From Polytrichum commune (lineage: Eukaryota > Streptophyta > Polytrichopsida > Polytrichales > Polytrichaceae): DNA of 64,000 bases. Below are positions 36,787 to 48,300 of this stretch, one piece after another (within the stretch, counting starts at the first letter, position 1; each line of letters begins with the position of its first letter). The DNA lies in contig OX485807.1 in the NCBI GenBank assembly GCA_950295325.1, forward strand, positions 9,389,001 through 9,453,000. Direction: 5' to 3'. The translations under genes and the position numbers were made by a program. The notes under the pieces are model-generated. The model ran no database searches. It was not told the origin of the DNA and saw only the letters and a program-made list of their open reading frames with translations.

Positions 36787-37140
36787 TGTTAAGCTAGCAT
36801 ACCTCCCTACCACTCCTTTAAGGTTACCTTGGGATTTGGCTACACATGCATACAAACTTTAGACACCAACTATGTTGAGCCAACTATCAATGTTGCCATG
36901 AAACTACTAGATTAGAATGTACAGTATACCTATATGATTTAGTGTGCGATGCTAATCAAAGTGGCCTCTACGACTTATCATGTAGCAACAAATGTCCCAT
37001 CTCAACTTCTATGATTGCCACCCAACAATTGCAATATCATTTACGTGAGTGGATGTGGAATACTTAGTGTGGCCACACTAAATTAGAGGTATACATAGTG
37101 TACATACTTAGCCAGAGTTAACCATAGTTAGGCTCCCTAG
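36787..37140. repeat. Satellite-like unit next to the HAD gene
   Basis: Third unit of the array interrupted by the short LINE insertion, with the same order of blocks as 35576-36279 (CTCCTTTAAG, ACCTTGGGATTTGGC, ATGTTGAGCCAAC, GTAGCAACAAATGTCCC). It ends about 250 bases before the HAD start codon. Confidence 0.65.
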
Positions 37141-37387
37141 GGCTCTGGCTGTGCGCACAGACAAACTTGGGACGCCAATTCTGTAGGAGCGGAAGAAAAC
37201 GAGGCAGGGACGAAAGAAGATTGAGGATAGGAGGAAGAGTGTTGCATTCACTTAAGCATCCGTTGAAACATTTCCGGAATTGAATTGAAGAGAGTGTTAG
37301 GCAGGATTGAAGAATTTGTTGTTTGTTTGTGTGTGTGTGTGTGTTGAAGCTCGAGGAGCAGAGGATCAGCAAGAGCTTGAGCCGGAG

Positions 37388-40300
37388 ATGGCGTACAGAG
37401 TGTTAGTCACATTTGACGTAGATGGAACCTTAATGCAAAGCACAGGGCCGCAGGCCAACCTCCTGCACAAGAAAGCCTTCTCCCATGCATTTCTTCAAGT
37501 TTTTGGCGTCGAAGGCACCATTGATGCTATTAAGGTATGTTAGTTGATTCCATTTACAATTTGGATTGCAGACCTGCGGATGATGATGCATAATAAACAT
37601 CCAGCCGTTGTAGACCGAATCCTCGTAGTGGTTCTCTCTTGTGCCTCTGGTGTGTTGGGAGTGCATTGGAGAGAGTGTTTGTGCATTTTGGATTATTTGG
37701 ATGCAAGAAGGTTCTGGAATGGGTGCTCGTAAGATTACCTACAAAATGCTTTGCCACCTGCTTGCTTCACTTGACAGATTTTCAGGATCTAAGGTAGTCC
37801 AGGGCTGTCTCTATGACTTGAAAGTGTTCATTGGAGTGTAATTAGAGTTAATTAGGGTTAATTAGGGCTAATTAGTGAGTTTATTGAACGAGCATCATGA
37901 TGCATTTTGGATTTTTCTCGATGACAGAAGATTTCGACACTTGTGCTCTCAACATGTCCTACTAATGCATTGCCACCTGCTGGCTACAATCAACCAAAAT
38001 TCTGGATCTAAGGTAGTCCAGGGCTTTGTCTGTGACTTGAAGATGTTCATTGGACTTTAATTAGAGTTAGTTACGGTTTATTAGGGAGTTCATTGAAGGA
38101 GCATTATGATGTATTTTGGAGTTTTTGGATCTGAGAGGGAGATTCTGGCATTTGTGCTCCTTAAGATTCCTACAAATTCATCGCCACCTGCTGGCTAGAC
38201 TCAAACAAAAGTTTGCGGATCTAAGGTAGCCCGGGGCTTTCTCTGTGACCTGGAAGTGTTAACTGGAGGAAAATTAGAGTTAATTAGGTTAATCAGGGAG
38301 TTTATTGAAAGAACATGATGCATTGTGGATTTTCTGGATTTGTAAATTCTGGCATGTGTGCTCTTAACATATCCTACAAATGCATCGCCACCTGCTGGCT
38401 ACACTCAACCGAAATTCTGGATCCAAGGTATTCCAGGGACTTGAAAGTGTTCACCAGAGGAAAATTAGGGTTAATAAGGATTTTCACGTTATGCAGCACC
38501 ATGGGAGCACGGATCCGATGGTTATACTCAACACCTTGGAGTACTATGGGATCCCGCAAGAGGTAACCTCTTTCCCTCTACTCAGTGAACAGTATGTGCT
38601 GCTACAAGTTTATATGTGTGAAGTGAAGATTTGTTCTGCATGGATGTCTTTCGTCATCATTTGTGCAACAGTGATTGCCACCTTCTTGACTGGTGGTGAT
38701 GTTTGTTGCGTTTTATGGTAAGGTAAATGGGCCTAAGACGGACATTTTCAGCTCTGCACATACTTCTCCTAGGATATTAAATGCGCAGTTAAGACGAGAT
38801 AGTTAGCAAATCCAAATGAGGCCGTAGCCATTCTCCTCATAATTTTCACAGCTCATATGAAGGTCTCATTCATTATCTAAGTGAAGAATCTCTTTCTTAA
38901 CAAAGGATCACAGAAGTCCTCCCAAATATGTTGACTATTGAGCTTAAACACAATATGAGCATGTATTCCAATCCCCCTTCACACATGTCTCTTTGGTGGC
39001 TGTTCCGAGCTCCACACCTAAGCACACAACACTCAAAGCTAATAAGTAACCAAATTAGGTAGCCCCGCATACCTTAGAGGCATTTATGTTGGAAATATAT
39101 GTATGTGGTCTGACTAGTCTTAGTGTTGTGATTGATCTCAGTGCTTTTTTGACCACGGCAGACAGCGGCTCCCAAGCTGCCAGAGCTGAAGGCCAAGATG
39201 GTAGAGTATGCAATGCAGCATGCGAGTGAGGTCGGTGAGGGTCTGGAGGTTTTGGCAGGTGTTCGAGAGCTTCTGGAAGCGCTTGCTCGGCGAGACGAGG
39301 TTGTGGTTGGATTGGTATGCCTTGCCCTTCAATTCATGCCCCTTTGTGAGGCCCCAATAATATTTGCTCAATAACTCTTGAAAACAATGAAGAAGAGATG
39401 ACTCTGATGTTGCCACTGGCATGAATTCTGGTGTTGCTTCAACTTCGAGTTGGTCTAATTCTATATGTAATTGTGAAATGGGCATCACAAGAGTTAGAGG
39501 GCCCTCCAAGTCTACAACCTCCTTTCAAAAGTGAACACCTTGAACAGGCATGGAAAGCCAGCCTGCACCTATTTCGTAAAGGGCAAGCTGCTGGGTTCCC
39601 ACATGGTTGGTTGAAAATATCGAGTTCACCTGGAGGGTACACCTGAAAATCAAATGTTGGGAAGGTTACTCATCCGAGCACTATTCTGGCCTAAAACCTC
39701 GGTGTTCCCATGGGATCTGGGTTAAGGGCTTGGGTTTAAGCCACCCATAACTCTTGACATCCTTGAATGATCTGTGTTTTGGCTTAAAGTTTTAGGTGGG
39801 AAGTGTCTATTCTAATTATAGTGATTTAACAGAAGGAATGGCTCACCCTCGCTTCAAAGGATGCCGGACTTGCTCTCACTGTCTTAAGAGTAATGTAAAG
39901 GCAAGCATCAGTTTTTAAGCAATTTGTATGTCATTTGATCATGGGAGGAATATGTCGTTTTGTTTTGTTGAGACATTTTGGCTTTCTCAATTCATCATTA
40001 GGTCATGGTGGTTTGCAGGTCACTGGGAACTTGGAGGACATTGCCTGGCTTAAAATGGAAGGACTCGGTATTCGCCAGTACTTTTCAGTTCCTAATTTTG
40101 GAGGGTACTGCTCTTGATACCCTGTTCATTTTACTGTGCTGGAGCGTGTTGCAGTGATTTGCTGACTTATCTTTGGCTTTTAATTGCAACAATTTTGGGA
40201 CTCTTATTTTGTTGGACTCCTCCAGCTTTGGAAGTGACCACAGCGAGAGAGGAGAGTTGGTGAGAATCGCTGCAAATCGTGCTGAACAGCTATTTCCTGG

Positions 40301-41254
40301 AGGCTTTCGTCTGCGTGCCCATGTTGGAGATACAGTGCGTCCATTTCTCATATTTGAAATTTTATCTCTCTGTTGTTACCATTTTATGATTCAACAAGAA
40401 GTTCACGTGTGCTTAACATGCCACTAAGTAACCTCCCACTATTTTTATTTTTATTTTTGACTTGCCTCTTAAAAACATATTTTTGAATTTGTACACTGCA
40501 GTGAAATTACATTGTGATAGTTAAGTTGTGATTGACTGGAATGTCAATAACTTGGCATTATTCAGCTGTATGGTAGTGTTCCATTCTATATTTTTGTATC
40601 CGACATGGGCCTCTACTGTCTTACCTTCAGGGGGAAAACCTTAGATAACAGGAAGAAATTGACGCCTGTATGAATAGTGAATAGTGCCGTTATGAATAGT
40701 ATGAGTATTGTGAATAGTGCTACAGTGAATAGTATTTTCAATAAACAATGGCCGGATGAGAGTGCTTCATGTGAATAGTGCTGGGAGTAAAACTCCACCC
40801 AAATTCCCAAGTGTATGAATAGTAGAAGAAAATTACTATGTGGTTTGGGGGGCCTACAAAATATTGTTGACATATTCCAGGGTCAGTGGAACTGACCTAC
40901 ATGGCTGTATAATGTTATGATCAAGAAGTAACAAAAGTTGGGTTTTTTATTGCAATATGCCATGACTAACTTATAGCAGAAGTTGGGATTTGACCCCAAT
41001 ATACCATGACTATCTGCTCTCATTTTCTGTATCCTTTTCGTTGTAACACATTTCTGTTGGTTTTTGTGCAGCCAAATGACATTCGGGCTGCAGAGTATGG
41101 GGGGGCGCTGGCTATTGGAGTGTGCACTGGAATCTTTTCACAAAAGGAGTTGCGCGATGTCAGTCAAAGTGAGACACCTGCCATCATCCTTGACAATCTT
41201 CTCAACACCAATAGTTTTCTCAGCATCCTTGGTCTGCCCGCAAGGGACTTCTAG
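37388..41254 (+). CDS. HAD-superfamily phosphatase (phosphoglycolate phosphatase-like)
   Basis: Predicted Mg-dependent phosphohydrolase of the haloacid dehalogenase superfamily; the substrate cannot be told. Six exons: 37388-37534, 38497-38562, 39162-39314, 40019-40104, 40226-40334 and 41072-41254, all GT-AG with matching phases, giving 247 residues. Motif I is FDVDGTL (nucleophile Asp10, Asp12). A helical cap follows (residues about 18-120). Motif II is VTGN (Thr, start of exon 4). Motif III lies in the GSDHSERGELVRIA region, where the usual Lys is not obvious. Motif IV is GDTPNDIRAA, split across the last intron. The end, GGALAIGVCTGIFSQKEL, is typical of the phosphoglycolate phosphatase-like branch. 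No transit peptide is visible, so a cytosolic location is likely. The first intron holds a tandem repeat. The ATG at 37388 is the first ATG ahead of motif I in that frame. Confidence 0.9.
37683..38480 (+). repeat. Tandem repeat of about 205-220 bases in intron 1 of the HAD gene
   Basis: Four diverged units are marked by GCCACCTGCTGGCT at about 37751, 37970, 38181 and 38386. Each is followed by TTCTGGATCTAAGGTAGTCC, TGACTTGAAGTGTTCA-like sequence and TTAGAGTTAATTAGG. Not coding. Confidence 0.78.
40672..40785. repeat. GTGAATAGTG-rich cluster
   Basis: Within intron 5 of the HAD gene, irregularly spaced copies of TGAATAGTG (at least six). A looser cluster of the same motif occurs at 55527-55620. 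Confidence 0.55.
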
Positions 41255-44018
41255 TGTATTTGTGTGTCACGCCTATTGCACTACTTTGCGCAGTTTTTTG
41301 TCTCCACCACACCCAACGCACCCCACCTTGGAAACGTGTCGATCAATTTGTCAATTTCACGACTTCCTGAAACAATTGCAGCTCCAAATGTAGCAATCAA
41401 GCAGGTTCTATGGGCTAGGATAGGTCTGACGAATTACAACTCAAGTTTCCACAGCTTACTTAAGAGGCGGATCACCTGCGTCCAGGCTATATACCACATT
41501 AATTTCTTCTCTGAATCAATGAATGACAATGAGAGCCCGAAGGTAAGTCTTTCTAAATAATGAACTTTCACCAAGGCTTTTTACAAGTATTGTGACTTCA
41601 AGGCTGTTGGTTGTATGGTAGTTCGAAATGAAAAATGAGCCCCAAATGCTTTTGACACTAGGAACAACGATGCATTTGTGTGCTTTGTAACCACTATCAA
41701 ACGTGGGAAAAAAACTTGACTTCCACCCTTCATGTCTGACTCGCATGATATTGAATATCCATGAACTCAACTGCATTAACGCCCTTATGGGGTTGCTGGT
41801 GAAATTCTCTAAATTTTTTTTCTGCTAGTGAATGATTAATAGTGTGCCCTTTTCTACCTTGGGATCCAATCAAGGTGCATGCAACAGTATACAAGGCATC
41901 TGTAGTGTGATTGTTCTTAGAGTTCCCTAGATAACATTGACTACACTGTTATGGTAAATACTGTGTGCTCACTTATAGTGTGGCTCACAGAATACACTTG
42001 TACTTGAGGGACTTGTCTCTGCATCAACCTCTCTACAAGGAGAAATGAAGGGAAACACTATTTGTAATTTGGTTCACATCCACTTTTGAAAATAAGTTAG
42101 GTATTCTTTTTTTGGATTCAAAACCGTCTAGGTAACATAGGGTGAATTGGATCTTGCTTTGTTGGAAGTCTCTCAAATGCACACTATTTTCCATCCAATT
42201 GAAAGATGGCTACGTTCAACAGTGGCCTCCGATGTTATCTATGATGAGTTGGAATATAGTGGTGCACCCACAATATCATCCATGGGTTTTTGAAGTGTTT
42301 GTTTCCTCATGTAGAGTGTAGCCCACAATATTTATCATAAACAATGTACTCATATTATTGAAGGTAGAAAATGTGGGCCCATGCCGCGGGTGTTTCCCAA
42401 AGACTTTAGGGAGAATTCGGAATCACATTGCATATAACATAAAAGAGTCAACTCACTTACATGAAAACTAGCATTAAATAAAATAGTCATCCACATCAAT
42501 TTCCTAGAAATATAAGTAGGTTTGCCAACAATAATTTAAAACTAGAGATGGATGTGGGTTGGAAATTGACATGGTGTTTGGAACCTAAAGAATTATTGTA
42601 GCCCACATTAATAGGACTATTTAGTGTAGTGATATTGGATTGTCATAAGGTGCAAGGTGGAAATTTATGTCACCCTTACAAAAATGCTGCAATTTACCAC
42701 GTTGGATCCAATTTCGATACCATGTGGATATATATTCAATGAGGATTTTTTTTAAAAATATCAAATTTGGGGACATTTTTTGTCATTGATATTAGTGAGG
42801 TCTATATATCATACCACAACCTTGTTAGCTGGGTAAAATTAGGTCAGTATCAATATGATATTGATTTGGTATTGACCCAAATAATGGCTTGGGTACACAA
42901 ACTTGCCCAGTATCACAAAATTTGATACATGTCGGGTAGATTTTATTATACCAGTATTGATATTGAATATAGATACCATGCATTCACCTATGTACCGGTC
43001 CGACATTTGTTTGTGACCGGACTCCAAGATACAAGTGGGAAATAGAGTGCCGTTCATGATTTTTCAAGTGAATTGATTTTTAATCCTCACGGTTTCCATA
43101 AATTATTGACGAATTTTGTCTATGTCACAATCATCACGCATTGACCATCCAATTCGTCGCTTCTCAATGTCAAAGATGACCAAGTGACCTTGAAATGCCA
43201 AGCCTGCGACATGCAATGGGGGTACGAGTTCATCATGCATATTTCGGTCACCATTGCTTGCTCTATGACGCAAATGTTTTGGGTGAGTCTTGTCTTTAAA
43301 TTTCCTTACAAACGTCAAGGCTCGTTTCTTGAAGATGGAGATGACTCATTAAAATGAAAGACTGTCAATGTTCAAGTGTTGTTTACAGTATCATAAATTT
43401 CTCTTACAAATCGCAAAAGGATTACATCCACGCAGTTGAGAGTTGGAGTTCAAATCTTGATATGCCAAAATTCATGTTATGCAAATTTCATTTTGAAATT
43501 TCATAACGAATTCACAACAAAGCAAGGTAATGTTATGTGAAATTATGTCCCGAGGTTCAAAAACTAACTCATTTTGCAACATGGTTTGAATCATAGAGAA
43601 CATGGAATCTCATGTAAGAATAATGGCTTGAACACTAAATATTGGATGTCGAACTCCTTCACATAACTGTGTTTGCATCCTACCTTCAACTTGATTTCTT
43701 CAATTGGAGAACATCATTATTTCAAAAGATGACTAATGATGAAGTTTTCCGCACAAACGTGGTGGACGTTTAAGGGTCAAATTGACAGTAGTACCTCCAA
43801 GAATGTTAAACGGTTGTGTATCTTGCAAGTCGAATTCCAACAAGAGCGAGCATACGACGGCAACATCCGGGCTTGGCTGAAGAAACATGACTCTTAAGTG
43901 TGACTCAAACTACACTTGATCATGGGAATAACGAATTTTACTTTATCCATATATATATATAAAATCTAATTCATTAAGGTGATTTTGTGTTTCTCATTGT
44001 ATACCATTATTCAGATTT
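41255..44018. other. HAD gene 3' region and intergenic DNA
   Basis: The 3' untranslated region of the HAD gene occupies the first part. Beyond about 41.6 kb the DNA is AT-rich with no supported gene. The stretch 42.4-42.65 kb has weak similarity to 63.1-63.35 kb (both contain a GCCCACA.TAA.AGGACTA block), so a dispersed repeat probably lies there. Confidence 0.4.
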
Positions 44019-44127
44019 ATAACAATGTTCTATGGGACTGATAGTATTCCACATAATATTTTCCACATTCGGATTGAATGTGGAGAATATTCTATGGAAT
44101 ACTATCAATCCCATAGAACATTGTTAT
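44019..44127. mobile_element. Short foldback MITE, nearly perfect palindrome
   Basis: Two arms of about 52 bases, beginning ATAACAATGTTCTATGGGAC, pair with few mismatches around a four-base centre. A degraded copy of one arm is at 59697-59757. Non-coding. Confidence 0.75.
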
Positions 44128-44143
44128 GAGTTTGATTTGTTTG

Positions 44144-44175
<32 letters not shown>

Positions 44176-45330
44176 AAAACCTCACTTTGTACATAGTAAA
44201 CAAAAATCAAGCTTGAATCAAACATAATATTTCAACATTATTGGAGAACATAAGATCTTGGTATTGATTTTGAAAGGAATGACTTGTTGATTTTTTTGAC
44301 CATTTTTGGATTGATTAGCAACGGATAGCGTAGTAAACAAGAAGATTGTGCAACAATTGTCATGTATTGGCTTCCCGGACTCTAAACCCGATTTCAGTTC
44401 ATTGTAATTTGCAAAAACATGAAGTTTTGGAAATGTGTGATGATTCTATGAAGTAGAGTATGCTACAACCAACACCCCACTGAAAGCTAACAACTGGGAA
44501 CCTTGTATTATGAGTACATATTGGTTTTGAGGATGTCCCATGTGAACACAAGCTCATGTGTTTATTTTTGGGTCATGCACCTAGAATCATTTGAATACAT
44601 GACTCAAATAACACATGCTTTGGGTGCTAGAATCCCCTTTCAAACGCTAACAAAGATATTTGAGATATTTGTTGAATCTATTAATAAGTGATACACTCAA
44701 TCCTTAAAGTGCAAGTTCTAGCACCATCTACTTAGGGCACACTTTCCCCCATACAGCTTGAATCAACAACCTAGCCAGTTTTAGGAGAAATTTGAAGTTT
44801 GAGGAAGGGGACTAAGGTTGCCTCTCTATTTCAGAACTTGCAAATTAGCTTTCATTTGAGCAAGAAAAACTTAATCTTCATAAAATTTTTGTTGTGCACC
44901 CCATACTGTCAGATTTTATTCAAACCTTGCCCAAACTTTCTTATGACGTTTTTGAATTTTCTAAAATCACAAGGTACATAATTTACAAAATTTCATCATG
45001 AAATTTCCAAAAAAAAAAAATGCAAAGACAACCACATTCCAGCTTGCATGCTACATAACAAAGCAAATTTTTCTCTCTCATAGGTTGCCCCCCCCCCCCC
45101 TCTTCCCCCTCCCCTTAACTCCACATGTAAACACCAAGGAACAAGATCCTTGAAGATACTTGCAAAAGCATCGCCAATGTCAACGGAAAACTCTATTTTG
45201 CTTCGCATATCATGGAAGTACACCTTGAAACTCAAGGCAAGGTGATGTATTTAATAGCCTTATTTAGTTCTAAACTAAATAATTTCATGAGTGGAGTGCA
45301 ATTGGGTAATAGGTAGTACTTTCAAAATCA

Positions 45331-48300
45331 ATGAAATTAGCAAGTGTTTTGGCTTGCCTTATAAATGTTGAGGTATTGGATAGGCAATATCATGTAGTCG
45401 GCACTTCCCCCAATTTTATCTTGGAAAGTCAACGTGATGGTTTCAAAGTCATTATACCACAACACCTTCACCTCGCTGAGAGGTCTGTCAATGTATCAAA
45501 CGTATTCATATGCATTAGGTAGTTCCTTAAGGCTAGGGTTTTTGGATCTACGTATAAATAGTTATTTTGAGATGATTTGACTTCAAAAATTGCAATGGAC
45601 ATTCTAAAGTAGTCTGCTGAAGTCTAGTTGGAATGAATCGGTCCTCAATTTTATTGGTTACTAGTTTCCACAAACGTCACAAATCCCAAGTCACTCTTTA
45701 ATGGCATCATCTATCCTAATAATAATACTAAGTGGAAGGAAGTACAATCAAATTTTAAATGGTAAAGTAACATCAACGAAGGAAATTGGAGGGCAACTTA
45801 CTGGATTAATATTTTTGCAAATTTGCACAACGGAATATGACTTCTCAAATATTTAGCCATAAACTGTACAATGAAAAAACTAATTGAACTCTTTGCTAGA
45901 CAATTATCAAATTTGGTAGCATGTGTTGGTTGGTTACAATGCATAACTTTGATAGAAAGAACAAACCTATACCAACACATTTTATAATTGTCCATCAATT
46001 GTTTCATAGATGGACCGCCTTTTTGCGCAACAAACTCGCCCGTTACTTCCTTATAACCAAGAAGTTTAGCAATCATTTGAATCTGAAACCATAATAAAAA
46101 GTTATGCTTAGGGTCCGGCTGCATCAAGTGGTAAGTTAATGACAACACGATGTTCAAAAAATAACAACCATCCAACATTTCATTAGTCTTGGACTTACCA
46201 TTCATTCGTTGCCACATATGATGTGTCACTTTGCGTTAAACAAAGTGGTAAGATATCACTTAATAGGGCTAACTTATCACCAACTCATATTGTTATGTCT
46301 CAATTTTAGCTCAACATGAGGTGGTATTCTACATGTTCAACTGGGTGTTACATACTCAACATTATGGTCAATTAACGCTTGGTGTGGCTAGACCTTTAGA
46401 TTGATAGGAAATCCAAGTAAATCAAATATACAAAACACACAATCATTTGATACTAATGCTATTTGCACATGTGACCAACATGAGCGCCAAAAATGTCATA
46501 TTGGTGGTGTCATAAGTTGACACATAGTGTGTTACAGAACAAGGTATTATCTCCATATAATTCTTTAGCAAAATTCTCATCAAAATAATTATAATAATAA
46601 CAACAAGTTACGAACTTTCTACCAACTTTAACAACTAAAATTTGGTGTCTTTGCGCTTACATGTTTCTTGATTGGCTTGTACACTTCGGATACCAAGTAG
46701 TTCACGGTTGTTCCGGTATCAAAAATGATCCTTGCATCGGTGCACTTTTGTTGATGTGTAAATTGATGCTTGAATGTACAACCCATTCGAATTTCACTCA
46801 AACATCCACCTGCAAACCTGAAATAGCCAACACGTTTTTGATAGTTTTAAGATACCATTTTGGAACAAGTGGATTTTCCATTGCCAAAGGGTGATTCCTA
46901 ACACCTACCGAGGGGGTAATAGTACAAACCCGCCCCTATAGGTTTGTTGCTTATTCATAATTATTGAAGTTCACTTGAAAAATTTAGGGGGTCTATGATC
47001 TTGATATAGAGGTTAAGCCTCTGAAAATAGCAGCATCCGGGGTTCTATACTAATAATCAATGTTGTCACCTTCCCCTTCCCCTTCCCCAATTCAACCTCC
47101 CCCTCGGTAGGTGCTATGAACATCCACCCCCATTAGATGAAAAACTTGTCCGGTCCAACCATCTGCTGCAACTTGTCCGTTGCAATTCATGGAGAAGAAA
47201 AAAATGTTACAAGTAAATGTGGTTGCCAATTGGAGATTTCTATTTTCTATTTTTAGACAATGGGCAACCAAATACCTATAGTTGACAACCGAAGTGTTTT
47301 AGGTGTGCATTTTCTCACCATGAGGTGCGATGGACAAGTTCTAATTGATGGTTAAATTGGACTAGTTTTTTTCGAGTTGTTCATAACAATGGAAAAGAGA
47401 CATGCTCAGAGGGACCCAAGCTGGTGACCACACCAAGACACTAAAAAGGAAACACAGACAAGTAACCAAGTAACCAAGTAACCGAGAACACACACAAGGC
47501 TATATCTTGACATCAACTCAACATGAAACATTGGCATTTGCATTTCACAATGTCAAAAAAGAACATGAAATTCTTGCATCAAAGAACAAAGGCGAGTCGA
47601 GTATTGACACCTATCAAAGGAGATGGACTAAAGCTTCGTGACATCTATCAAAAAAGAATGGAAACCACAAATAAACATTACATGACCCACATGTTTCTTT
47701 CAAATCCGGTTAAACCCTAGATAAAGGTCATAATCCCCGTTATAGTATAGTGAAACCCAATTGAAATGCACCAACAATAATCTTGAGAGGGGCATGTCTT
47801 TACCACATCCCAATGGGAGTTTGTCATGAACCGAAACCCGTGAAGATGATGAAACAAACATATTGTATTGGGGTACAAAACGACTTCTTACCCGGTGGCC
47901 ATGTCGTCTTTAAGCATGTGTATCCACGTCCATTTGTGGTGAGCTTGAATCACATCGTCTCCAAAGGATAGGAACCCAATCTCTTTTGGGTCTTTGGGTT
48001 CATGCGAATATCTTGTAAGACAAAGCCCAATCACTTGGTGGATCAAACCTTTGATTGAAAGTTGGGAGGGCAAGGATACAAGAGTCGGCATCAACCCTAA
48101 AATCCCGTCGACTCCGTAACGTATGTTGTCAATGGGTCCATCGAATATATGTGCACACCTGGACCATGATATATACAACTAGACTGTAATCTGGAACATT
48201 CCAAAAAAAATTGAGTTGTTTTATTATCTGTATTTAAAGCCTCACAAAGTTGGTAATCATAATATTATAGATTTTCTTATAAGGTAAGTATACCTAAAAC

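Noticed and set aside
37751-38400. Coding exons inside the first-intron repeat of the HAD gene
   Set aside because: Frames shift between repeat units, and the flanking HAD exons join in phase without them.
46661-46894. + strand open frame of 77 codons
   Set aside because: Antisense to the aspartic protease exon that carries the second catalytic motif.
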